A stretch of DNA of 64,000 bases from Sinonovacula constricta (taxonomy: Eukaryota; Mollusca; Bivalvia; Cardiida; Solecurtidae), in the NCBI GenBank assembly GCA_007844125.1, contig CM017567.1, positions 40,978,190 through 41,042,189 on the forward strand, written 5' to 3'. The position numbers and the translations under genes were made by a program. Below, in pieces: positions 34,501-45,070 of the stretch. Within the stretch, counting starts at the first letter, position 1; every line of letters begins with the position of its first letter. Under the pieces are notes generated by a model. The model was not told where the DNA came from and searched no databases. It saw only the letters and a program-made list of their open reading frames with translations.

Positions 34501-35297
34501 CAAACCTCAATAGTCTTAGTAATTGTTCTTTCTAATTAATCATACTTTTGTGTGTTACTTTCATAATTATGTCAGGAAGACGTGACAATAAACTGAAATG
34601 AGATCTTATCTCTTCTTGTCACATTAACTGCTACACTTGTTTTCATGAAAAGCCCACCAAAACGGCGTCTTATCTCCTATCCCTCTACATTTGTATGTAA
34701 CCGATCCAAATCTTATATTTTAAATACAAAGCTCAACGGTAACATGAAAAACCGCCAGAAACCCAATCAGCAAATAGTGCAGATATTGATCTGCCAGCCT
34801 CAGTTGGAAGCTGATCGAGATCTACAGTGTTTTACGTTATCTTGTTTAATATCAACTAGCGGGCTTAGAGTTATGGGCTTCTCAGATCAGCGGAATGTTT
34901 GAACCGATGTCAAATGCCTGTCAAGCACATGGACTTGGGCCAGTCAGCTAGTTGATTGTTATTATTCTTGTCATTAAAGGGACCATACAGTTAGTTTAAG
35001 CATACTTTTGCTAATGGGTTTTACAAGATATCACATACAACTTATAATACAAAAGAAATGGAATTGTAACGAAAGTTTTTATGTCCATTAAAATTGACAA
35101 TAATTGGAAATCAAGGCAGGCAGGTAGGCAGGTGTATACTTCTTTATACACAAATAGTGATTATTAACAAAGAAAAGAAAATATTATAAAACTGTCCAAT
35201 CATCTTTATACACTGTCTATTTCTTATAAAGGAAACGTGGTTTCATATATTAAACCTAAATTTTGTACACTGTCTTACATTGTGCTCTGTCTTATGA
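34501..35297. other. Intergenic, nothing supported
   Basis: Short open frames only. 'cagatattgatctgccagcctc...gctgatcgagatctac' near 34780 resembles 'cagatactggtccgatagctccc...tatccggatctac' near 62157, a possible eroded dispersed repeat. Confidence 0.35.
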
Positions 35298-35480
35298 CTC
35301 GGTTCCAGGTGAGTGCAAATTGGTAGTGGTATATCTCCCTTGCTTACACTTAAGCAAATATAAGGGTAGTCACGCAACTAACTGATCAAGTGTCAGGAAA
35401 CTGTGAATGGGTTTGTAACACAATGAAAGCAGCACTTTATCAGTTTTTAGTGTACACCGTCTCCAAATATTTGAAAAAAT
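35298..35480 (+). mobile_element. Partial SINE (family 2)
   Basis: 'ggtagtggtatatctcccttgctta...gcaaatataagggtagt...gtgtacaccgtctccaaatatttg' follows the body of family 2; the tRNA head is lost. Confidence 0.6.
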
Positions 35481-35507
35481 GTTAGAAGGACGGCTTCCCT
35501 TGCACAA

Positions 35508-35535
35508 CAATAACAACAACAAGGATAATAATAAT

Positions 35536-35614
<79 letters not shown>

Positions 35615-35806
35615 TAGTAATATTAGTAATAATAATAATAATAATTAATAATAATAAACAATAATAATGATAATAGTAATAATTATACTAATAATGATAA
35701 TAAAAGTAATGATAATAAAAAGAAGAAGAAGAAGAAGAAGAAGGAGGAGAAGAAGAAGAAGAAGAAGAAGAAGAAAAAGAAGAAGAAGAAGAAGAAGAGT
35801 AATAAA
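35508..35806. repeat. (AAT)n followed by (AAG)n microsatellites
   Basis: About 150 bp of AAT-rich trinucleotides, then from about 35718 a purine-only AAG/GGA tract of roughly 90 bp. A pure purine strand of that length can form a triplex (H-DNA). Confidence 0.95.
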
Positions 35807-36185
35807 TAATAAGAAGAACTTTACACATAAAACTCACAAGCACACATCGGGTATGCTAAAATAATCGCCAAGTACCCCTTTAATGGAAGGTCAGGCTTCA
35901 ATCATTGATTATTAAGGGTATGTCAGAACTGCAATGGGTCGAAAACTCGTAATTCCATTGTTCTATTCCATTGTCACAACGGTCCCCGAAAATTAAACTG
36001 CAATCGACAATAAATACACAGCAAATATTTGGTTGCTTATTTAATTCTCCAAACAGTAAATATAGTGACTTACATGTTGTTGCTGCTCCTGTTGCTTTAG
36101 TTATTTTGTCGTTTTAATGATGGTGATGGGGGATGGTACGATGATGAGAAGGACGTGGAGAAGTAGGAGAAAGCGAAAGAAAAAT

Positions 36186-36206
36186 ATGATGATGATGATA
36201 GTAGTA

Positions 36207-36256
<50 letters not shown>

Positions 36257-36263
36257 AGTGGTA

Positions 36264-36327
<64 letters not shown>
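36186..36327. repeat. (GAT)n microsatellite
   Basis: About 45 GAT triplets with two short interruptions. Frames on both strands are open only because of the triplet. Confidence 0.95.
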
Positions 36328-36329
<2 letters not shown>

Positions 36330-37037
36330 CAAAAGACAAGTGCATGTGTGAGATCCTATGTCGGACAAACCCATTACACTTCTGTATTTGATCAGAATTT
36401 AAACCCCTGCAGTTGGCATCCTCAATGTAGATTATCGTATTCATTGTTAATATCAATAAATCTGTCATTAACATGCTACATATGTTAAGACAGCCCCTTA
36501 AGAAGGGCGTTTATAAAATGTAACATTCCATTTGTTCCAGTCGTGCTGTAAAAGGTGTAATGCACCTCCATTAACTCATTGCACCTCGTAATCACAATGT
36601 ACTGACATTTGGTCATGATTTAATGTCAAATCATTTACCACAAAACTTAACCTTTCCGATATATCTTGATATAGATGTAGATAAATATAACAACACATGA
36701 ACCTATGATATGTCTTAAACCTATCAGAAATGGGGAAAAACATAATAAAAGTCTGTATTTGCAAAATCTAGAATATCTTTTGTGATGTTTGTAAAAAGAG
36801 AGAGAAATACAATAATTTATCAAGTTGTTGCACCTTGTAAACTCTGTTAAATAGCTCGGTCCAAAGATAAGCTTGATCATCCATGGAATAGTTGTTTAGA
36901 CTTTGGATTCCGGTTCAGGAATAAAATTAATAAAGGTTAATGTGTTAATTGCAACACTTACCGGTAAGCCATGTTTTTGACATGTTTATTATAATATTCA
37001 TTGATTCGATACATACACCTGTCGATAAAGTTGAGAT
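36330..37037. other. Intergenic, nothing supported
   Basis: AT-rich; only short incidental frames. Confidence 0.5.
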
Positions 37038-37038
37038 T

Positions 37039-37071
<33 letters not shown>

Positions 37072-37313
37072 TTGTTTTGTTGTTGTTTGTTGCATCGCAC
37101 CGACTCAATTCGCATATTATGGTCATATTGGTGACGTTACTGGTTGAGGAAGTCCTCAGACTTTTGCCTGGGTAGAACCACCGGCGCATCGCTGGTTAGC
37201 TGGAAAACCTCCCTACATGAAAATTCTCTCCCCGACCGGTACTCAAACTCACGCGGTGAGAGGCTGAGGAGTTAAAGTCAGCGACTCTAACCGCTCGGCC
37301 ACGGGCCGCCCCT
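37038..37313 (-). mobile_element. tRNA-derived SINE (family 1) with (GTT)n tail
   Basis: On the minus strand it starts 'ggccgtggccgagcggttag' with box B 'tgagtaccggtcggg' and ends 'gattgag tcggtgcgatgcaac', followed by an AAC-repeat tail (GTT on plus, 37040-37090). This is a typical SINE simple-repeat tail. Confidence 0.8.
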
Positions 37314-37494
37314 GTTGAGATTATGCAAAAACATCCATGAACGATCGTGTTTGTAATAGAAGATATTATGATTATCCAGTAACTTGTTTCTTTTCAAGAA
37401 CATACACGAAAGTTTTTGTAACGAATTAACGTTAAACAGAACTGAACTAATTCTTCACCTTGAAATATTTTTTTATGCATAAAATAATATAAGA

Positions 37495-37650
37495 TATGTG
37501 TAACGCAGGCCGGCGTTCCCCAACGGTCACCCATCCGTACACCGGCCGCGGTAACCGTTGCTTAACCGCGCAAAAAGGGAAGCTGCTTAAAGGCATCTCG
37601 AAAGGAATGTGGTATCCCACTGAGCCAGGCCCCCACATGCTATGACCAGA
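37495..37650 (-). mobile_element. 5S rRNA-like SINE fragment
   Basis: On the minus strand 'aagcaacggttaccgcggcc', then 'gtgtacggatgggtgaccg' and 'ttggggaacgccggcctgcg' align in order with the 3' half of 5S rRNA (AAGCAGGGTCGGGCC, GTACTTGGATGGGAGACCG, CTGGGAATACCGGGTGCTG). The rest is a non-5S body shared in part with 38505-38640 and 49388-49556. This points to a 5S-derived SINE and not to a functional 5S gene. Confidence 0.6.
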
Positions 37651-38027
37651 CCTGCTAATTGCTGGTCATCACTGCAGGGAGTCTTTAGCCAACATAGTAC
37701 TAATCTGTCACAGTAATACCTCTGATGGGTTAATGCAAAACTAAATTACCTGCTAGTATGGATGTGAGACAGTAGGCTACTTTTACACAAAGCCACAAAC
37801 ATTATTGCAAGTGATAATGTGGGTTGTTTACTATATGATCCCTTACAAATTCTTTATTGCATTAATTACTAGGTGTCAATTTTGTAACTGCAAGATTATG
37901 TATTTATTTCATAGCTAAATATTTAATTTTGAAAATACATGAGAGATACAAGTTTTAGTATTCAAAATGACTCTGAAGGACATTATTCTGACAATGAATG
38001 ACTTTTTAAATTGCTTTTGTTACATTT

Positions 38028-38404
<377 letters not shown>

Positions 38405-38504
38405 CAACCCCCATACATACACTTGGATCTTGAACAATACCTGTGTGACAGACACATCGTTACAGACTGTGGCAGCCTGGCTTATCAGAAAACAGATGCC
38501 CTCA

Positions 38505-38640
38505 CATGCTGGGTGGGGCAATAAATGGGGGGGTCACTTATATAAGGCTTTTGAGATGCCTTTAAACCGCGTCACTAAAGAGTTAACCCTGCAGCGAGGC
38601 TGGTTTGAAGCCCTTAAATTTCTACCTCTGCGTTACAAAA
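38505..38640 (-). mobile_element. Fragment related to the 5S-like SINE body
   Basis: 'gatgcctttaaaccgcgtcactaaagagttaaccctgcagc' closely parallels 'gacgtttaaaccacgtcgctaaagagtaaaccccgcggc' at 49480-49522. No 5S-like head is visible. Confidence 0.5.
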
Positions 38641-39289
38641 GTATACAGCACAGTTATTGGAGAGTGACTTTTGTATATCTGTTTTACAATGCAATCAAAA
38701 AAATATTGTTTTATTATAAATTTAATTAAACACAACCAGTAAACTACTGCACTTAACCCGAATGATTATAAATTTGTTTGGGCTATTAATGTCCGAATCA
38801 GCTTCTATAAAAAGCCATTAAAGATCGTGTTTGTTAAATATGAGATTCATTTTATAATGTTCCGAAAATAGGAAAGTTGCCGCACTTTGTAAAATTTGCG
38901 CTGACATTATATTGTCAATCTGATCACCTCGGCCTTTATGCTATGCAAGAGACCTCTGACATAATAAGGCGCCATCTTGGATCTACTTTGTGTGTCTTAG
39001 TTTTAATACTGGGTATTTAATGTTGACTTTTCAATTTTCCGTAAATCATATAGATTGTATTGATAAAAAAAATCGTTGTTATTGCAAGATATACTCAACT
39101 AAATGATACATATATAATTTGTTACTTTCTCGCGAACGGACACTGTTTCATAACTCAGGCGACGCACTTTGGTGTATTCTAGAGCTATGTACGAGGTGTA
39201 TTTTACGAACCATACGGAAATACCCGAAGTTTTACGATTGATTATATTGTGTATTGTATAATGCATTTACTACACATATTTATCTTATA
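38641..39289. other. Intergenic, no gene seen
   Basis: AT-rich and unremarkable. The left end of the TTAA element that finishes at 39509 may lie here but could not be placed. Confidence 0.4.
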
Positions 39290-39509
39290 TTTTAAGCACA
39301 AATCTCTATCGTGCATTTTTATTTTGAAAGAATGAACATTTACTGTGTTTTTCCCCACAATTTGTACAGTCTAACAATCGAGGTAGTCTTCAATATCGCT
39401 TTTTTATTTAAACTAGACAATATGGACTAGAAACTATGTCCAAATTCCCTAAAACAAGGCCAGGTTTTATCAACTGTATTTGATATAGACAAACATTCGG
39501 ATTCCAACT
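39290..39509 (+). mobile_element. Diverged right part of the TTAA-type MITE
   Basis: 'ctctatcgtgcat', 'caatttgtacagtctaacaat', 'gaggtagtcttcaa', 'tttgatatagacaaac' and 'attcggattccaact' align in order with 63555-63788. It ends directly before a TTAA at 39510-39513. Confidence 0.6.
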
Positions 39510-39679
39510 TTAAAAGCATGTAATATACAGGCCTATTAATTTGGTTGTGAAGCCATTAAAAGAAAAACTGCATTACTTTTTAAAATGAATCCGGATTCTA
39601 TTACAAACGATATATATAATTTTCTTTGTTTGAGGCCTAAATAGGAGAAATGCATTTGCCCTTGTTTAAATTAAAGTAA

Positions 39680-39693
39680 CCACCAGGTGGCAG
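39680..39693 (+). promoter_or_regulatory. CTCF-like core motif
   Basis: CCACCAGGTGGCAG fits the bilaterian CTCF core (CCAsyAGrkGGCrs) at every position. It lies in intergenic DNA between the zinc-finger and GH128 genes. A single motif match can occur by chance. Confidence 0.35.
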
Positions 39694-39694
39694 T

Positions 39695-40807
39695 TTCAAA
39701 TTTTCGCGCGAGATTTTCGTGCTGTATATCGCGAGTCATTCAGATTTGGGTCTTTGAAGTGTACACACCGATTTTTTTATATGCATAAAATCTGTTCAGC
39801 TTATTGCGGATGATTTTAAATGTTGGTAAAATGTTTTGTGACTGACGTTGTCATGACATGTGCAGGTATTTCTTTCAGGTGTTCGTATTGTAGACTTCAT
39901 CAGTGATATATAGAAAAAAAAACTTTGGTAAGAATGGCATAGTTTGTAGAATTAATTCGGTATACCCAAGTGCTATCCGAGCGATTTTCCAAATTAAATT
40001 TTCGTGTTTTATTGGATTCTTTATTAATATTTATATTAAATCGGAGTTTTTGTTTTATGCTTTATTACAGTTTGGAAATGGTAATCATGGGATATTTTTT
40101 TCTATAAAAATAATGACAAATCATATATTTTTAAACGGATTTCACATAAGTTCCAAAAACATTGATTTTATTTAAATTTGACCAATGATATAAATCATTG
40201 TTCCCATTTGTGTCATTGTCTATACATTGACAGCATTGTATTAAAAGTCTACCAGACAAAACATTTTTCTACCGTTTTGAAATATGACACTAAAAGTGGG
40301 ATAGTCGTTCTTTTGTGTTATTACTCCTATTTCATTGTTACTCACGTTCGAGGTGGGTCGAAATTTCAATTTTTTGAAGATAAGGATAATTTACAGCAGG
40401 TGTCGGTAAGTTTACGTACGCTTATATTAGTTATTGTCTATTGCGGACGAACAAATGATCGCGCAGTAAGACATTTCAGCAAATTATCGCTCATGATCAT
40501 CTCACTGAGAGCAATATAAGACTTATCAATCGGCGTGGACAGTTCAGGTAACTGGTTAAAGCCGACTAACTCTTGAAACCGGCTGATGCCATATAGGTGA
40601 CACGCGCCTTGCTCAGTAAGTCTATGTTATCAAAATAGTTAGAACACAACGAAAACACCTTTTACACATCAAACTAAATCTTCTGAACAGTTGAAATTAT
40701 TAGTGCATACACGGAATCATGACATAAGAACATACGGTTAACATGACATCGTTATGTAATACACTTTTCTTGATATGGATTGGTATATAATAAAGGGCTC
40801 CTTTTGT
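39695..40807. other. Intergenic, no supported gene
   Basis: Two plus-strand frames of about 90 and 113 codons (39903-40175 and 40178-40519) have unbiased composition and no recognisable motif. I do not call them genes. Confidence 0.45.
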
Positions 40808-41084
40808 ATTTGTTTGTTTATTGGGTTTATCGTCCCACCAACAGTATTTCAGTGATCTAGAGACGTGTCCAATTGAAGCAGATATAGCGCTGCCTTCACT
40901 GTATATAGCATGCCGTGAACACCTGGCATGATACCAAACCCAGTCACATTATCCTGACGACGGGCCAACCAGTCGTGGAATTACCCTTATATTTGCTTGA
41001 GCGTTACCAAGGGAGCTACACCACTACCATTTTTTGCGACTTTGGTATGTCGCGGCCAGGGATCGAACCCGGGGCCTCCCGGTT
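40808..41084 (-). mobile_element. tRNA-derived SINE (family 2), head truncated
   Basis: 'tgtttgtttattgggtttat' to 'gggatcgaacccggggcctcccgg' (box B). The box A end is missing. Confidence 0.8.
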
Positions 41085-41089
41085 CCTTT

Positions 41090-41460
41090 TTACCATTTTG
41101 ATGTGTTATCGTAGTGTTTTAAAGATCTGGTACAATGGCAGATCCAGCAGATGGTCTGACACATGTGTTCTGCCGTTGTCCGACATTAAGGATTGCCGCA
41201 GCCGTCCGGTCGATAAAAAAACAGCGCATGCGCTCACGCTGGCTTGCCTGTTCAGCGAATTAAGCCAATGGTACGCCGGTTTGAAATGTCAGCCGGTATG
41301 CACCGCCAGGCGGTTGAAGTCGTCCCACAGTGCAGCCGCGGATCCATACCACTTCACACCGTTTCACTTGAAACGGTCAAAATTCCTGAAGCTAATTTTT
41401 CAAAGGCCTCAAATAATTGGTTTCACGCTCTGACCACAACCACTGCTAAGAATATTAGCT
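41090..41460. other. GC-rich unexplained segment
   Basis: GC-richer than its surroundings, with several CpGs ('gccgcagccgtccggtcgat'). It directly follows a SINE and lies just downstream of the GH128 stop. The plus strand is open for much of it, but I recognise no protein. It may be part of the GH128 3'UTR or a fragment of another element. Confidence 0.35.
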
Positions 41461-41468
41461 AGGAACAC

Positions 41469-41503
41469 ACACACGCACGCACGCACGCACGCACACACAC
41501 ATA
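41469..41503. repeat. (CA)n/(CACG)n microsatellite
   Basis: About 35 bp of alternating 'cacacacacg cacgcacgc'. Confidence 0.9.
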
Positions 41504-41644
41504 ATGATAAAGTTGTTTGTATTCTTATGACAACTGTGTACAAAAAATGCAATTAAATAATATATTAAGTCAAACTATTTTTCAACCTTTTTTTTCTATT
41601 TACGGGCGAACATTTCATTTATAAGGTGTATTTGCAAGGAAAAG

Positions 41645-44600
41645 TCATCCGACTATTTGCGGCGTTCCGAAGTCCCTATAATATTCTCCGAGCGGGGTCA
41701 AGGCCACGGTGTTGTTTTCAAACAGGCTTATTTCCGGGTTTACAAAACCATCCGTGTGTGTCCACCGGTGCACGAACCATGCGTACCTGCGAAAAACAAA
41801 CATGTTGTCTTATCTAAATAAAAAATATGTAAATTTCAAAGTGTTTGCTCGTGAGTTGCTACAGAGAATTTTTTTCTCATCCTTACAATCGCGTACTATC
41901 GAGCAGGGGGTGGGGTTGGGGGGTGGGGGTGACATTCTTCATAAAGTGGTAAAATATGGTCAAATCTTACAAGATGTATGGGTGCAATTGTTTTTATATT
42001 TCAAAATATATTGAAAGACACCTTTCTGAACTTTAAACAGATTTGGGAACAGTTTCTCGTCAGTACTTTGCACAAATAACCAAATAGTCCGCACTTCATA
42101 TGCATTCAAATTATTGCCTCACAGTCCAGTCATTCAGCGTATTGTTTATGACTAACGTATACACATGACGTATATGATCGCATGAGCAATTCATAGAGCT
42201 TAAAGATGGTATTCATCAGTTTGGACCAAAATATTTTCATTAAACATTTTAATAAACTATTGTTACCTGAACAGATCTTGCAAAATATTGTTTATTGATG
42301 TCCTACACATGTCTGAAAGGGGTACCATAACGCCACAACCGTCAGTTCAAACATGTATTTCCTATCTGAACCACGCTGCATAGTTCACTATTTGTAAACG
42401 AAGACAACCATGTGACCACTTATGTTTTAGCGTATCCACGTCATCCGCCGTGACGTCGATGTCTATTTTTAGCAGAAACCCCAAGCGTTCGTTATAGATT
42501 TGAGAAGAACGAACAATTCAAGTGGTGAATAACGAGTTTTACTGCCTCAAAATTGAGGTACTGTAATAAATCGCCAAAGCTTAGACTAAAGTATAATGTT
42601 TTTTTACAGAATTTTCCTCTATCTTTAGCAGATGCCCCAATTGTTCGTATTGAATAAATTTTATGGATTTAAATGAACCTTTTAAATGTTGACAAACGAG
42701 TTTTACTGCCCCAAATTGAGATACCATTAAAATCGTCAAAGCTTATACGAAAGTATGATGTTTTTCTACAGAAATTATGTACAAATACACCAAACAGCAG
42801 TCGGATATTGTTACATATATTAGATATAGGCAAACTGTCGGATACCACCTTTAATATTGTTAATTAATGTTGAAAAGCACCACACGCCTTTAATTCTTCC
42901 AACTTTGCGACAATACAATATTTTGAGTGATATGATTTTATTCATCATTCATTGTGGTTCGACCTTTTTTTAAAACCCACATATATATTAATGCAAATTT
43001 GGCCATCTGTGAGTCGCTTAACTCAATATCTGGTAAACATTTTACAAAGTTTACTCATAAACAAACTTTCAAAAAAATCTTGACACCCACCTGTAAACAT
43101 AATCCGCAGCCTCTAACAGCGGCAAGACATCTTTCATAAACTGCAATTGTCTATCTGCGCTGTGGGTATGTGGACACGCAAACTCCGTGAGCCAAATCTT
43201 TTTGCCGTACCGTGTGTACACTTGCTGCAAATACTCCATCACCATCGTGGCGTTACAATTGTAGATGTGAGTGGCAATGTAATCCACCCTGCAACCATTG
43301 CAATGCTGGAAAAACTCGTCAAACCACGCCATTGGGCCGCCGTGACAGTTGCCCCCACATGGCGCCGCCGCCGGACTGACCAATTGGTTATTGCCGCCAG
43401 CCTGTTCTACCAGCGGCCAATGCTCCGCGGCTTGGCGGCCAGTGATGTTAGCCTGTGCAAAATGGTTTGGCTCGTTGTAGCCAAGGACAAAGCCAGAACG
43501 TGTGTGGTTTTCTAGATGAAAAGTGTCGTTGATTTTGTTGACCATTGGAACATAGTTGTAACGATGACTCCAGATTTCATTGCAATGATACCACGTGATG
43601 TAGTGTTTCGTTTCTTGTTGCCAATCATATCTGTATCAGATTTAAGCACGTATTCACCAGTCTTAAGCACAAATCACTCAAGTCATGGATCTCTGTACAA
43701 AACATGGCCAGTGTACTTTAGGATAAATGTCGAATATGTCGCATGGCGTTTTAAAAATCAACTCTAGACTAGTTTGTAAATACGGGCGTAAATGTGCCGT
43801 TTAAAATGTCATGTATACGATTATTTTTATTTAAACAATACCTTTCCTTTCATTAAGTTGGCAGTAAGAATGGCGAATTTGTTATAAAACTAAGAAACAG
43901 TAAAGGAAACTAAATAAAATACATGTAGTATTTAAATGTCGCATATCAATAACATACTTATGAAAATAAAATGAACCGGACCGGTACGGGAGGCATCGGT
44001 TTCGATCTCGGGCCGCGATATAACAAAATTATTTAAAAAGGAAGTGGTATAGCTCCTTTGCTAACGCTCAAGCAAATATATGGGTAGTTTCATGACAGGT
44101 TGGCCTGGTGTAAAGATAATGTAACTGGTTATGGTATCATGCCAGATGTTCACAGCATGCGATACACAGTTAAGGCAGCACTATATTTGTTTCAAATGGA
44201 CACCGTTTCCAGATAACTGAAATACTGTGGATAAAGCCAATTAAAAAAGAAAATCATAAAAAGCACCTTTTAAATAAAAACTCACGTTCACGAGCAATAT
44301 CTAGCTATGCATAATTCAGCTATTTATCTTTCAGGGCCGCCATTTTTGTTATTTTTATGACTAATAAACATCTACAATAGCTTGTCATTAACACAATCAC
44401 AGATATGATGCCGTTGTAATGATTAGAATTTCACACATAAAAAAGCAGTTTAATTACGTTAATACTCATGCACATTAAAAATACTATAAATATATCTACC
44501 AAGATAATTTGTGATTTTTTTTGTTACCTCGCACCGACAAACGTATGGTCATATTGACGATGTGCAGCTAATTATTGGTGGAGAAAAGCCCCAGACTTAT

Positions 44601-45070
44601 AAACCACTGGCGCACCGCAGGTTTGCTGGAACCCTGCCCCCTCACCCATAAACGTTCTCGCCCTGAGTGGTGCTCGCCCCCACGCGGTGACGAGTTGAGG
44701 AGTCAGCGACTCTAACTGCTCGCCCACGGCCCCACTTCCCCTTTAGATAAGAATTTTATTGTTTAAATGACTCTGCACAAGGCAGCAAAACGTTGTAACA
44801 GTAGAAAAGCTTTCACTAATACTTCTGACATGCCTGATCCATTTATTACAGTTACAAAAACGTCTACTATAAAGAGCGTGTCGTTTTCGGTCTGAATGTC
44901 GAAAAAATGTTCATAACCTACCACCAGGCCATGTTTTTCATCAAATCAAGATCGCCACACTTGTATGACCACCAGGCGACACCGAGTCCCTTCTTTCTAG
45001 AAGCAGTGGCCTGGCCAAGGCAGCAGCCAGCCGCCATCAGGAGGGGCCACCAAACACACCAAGCAGCCAT
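41645..45070 (-). CDS. Secreted GH128 / Asl1-like glycoside hydrolase, with an in-frame TGA at the exon 1/2 junction
   Basis: Exons (minus): 44922-45070 (ATG), 43091-43630 and 41645-41786 (TGA). They sum to 831 nt, 277 codons. Residues 1-24 form a signal peptide (MAAWCVWWPLLMAAGCCLG). The mature part opens KKGLGVAWW, the usual start of the glycosyl hydrolase catalytic core family. The TIM-barrel landmarks are LGYNEPNH (Glu at about 103, presumed acid/base), a histidine-containing strand YIATHIYNC, KIWLTEFACP (Glu at about 199, presumed nucleophile), and YVYRYAWF near the C-terminus. Family members act on beta-1,3-glucan, so a digestive or immune glucanase is plausible. Codon 50, split by intron 1 as TG|A, reads stop where family alignment (AWW-YDW) suggests Trp TGG. 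The allele may be null, or the base wrong. Intron 2 holds a MITE; intron 1 holds two SINEs. Confidence 0.88.
42204..42850. mobile_element. TTAA-flanked MITE, 647 bp, inside GH128 intron 2
   Basis: Left end 'agatggtattcatc' and right end, reverse-complemented, 'aggtggtatccgac' are terminal inverted repeats. TTAA flanks both sides (42200-42203 and 42851-42854). The interior aligns with 63285-63788 ('tttggaccaaa', 'gtattgcctatctgagccacgctgca'-like blocks) and has no transposase. Confidence 0.8.
43976..44247 (+). mobile_element. tRNA-derived SINE (family 2) in GH128 intron 1
   Basis: 'gaccggtacgggaggcatcggtttcgatctcgggccgcgatat' (head) to 'tggataaagccaatt'. The body matches 'tggtatagctcctttgctaacgctcaagcaaatat'. 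Confidence 0.75.
44512..44735 (-). mobile_element. tRNA-derived SINE (family 1) in GH128 intron 1
   Basis: 'tttgttacctcgcaccgac' to 'gactctaactgctcgcccacggcccc', reverse orientation, with box B complement 'gtggtgctcgccccc' degraded. Confidence 0.75.

Noticed and set aside
35479..36488. Asn-, Arg-, Met-, His- and Ser-rich frames
   Set aside because: Translations of AAT, AAG and GAT triplet repeats.
39903..40519. Two adjacent plus-strand frames of 90 and 113 codons
   Set aside because: Low-GC, Ile/Phe/Asn-rich composition typical of chance frames; no exon signals or homology that I can name.
40915..41433. 172-codon plus-strand frame
   Set aside because: Its first third is SINE sequence in the wrong strand sense; the remainder is the unexplained GC-rich segment.
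43147..43767. Plus-strand frames of 122 and 83 codons
   Set aside because: Antisense shadows of GH128 exon 2, which has clear catalytic motifs on the minus strand.
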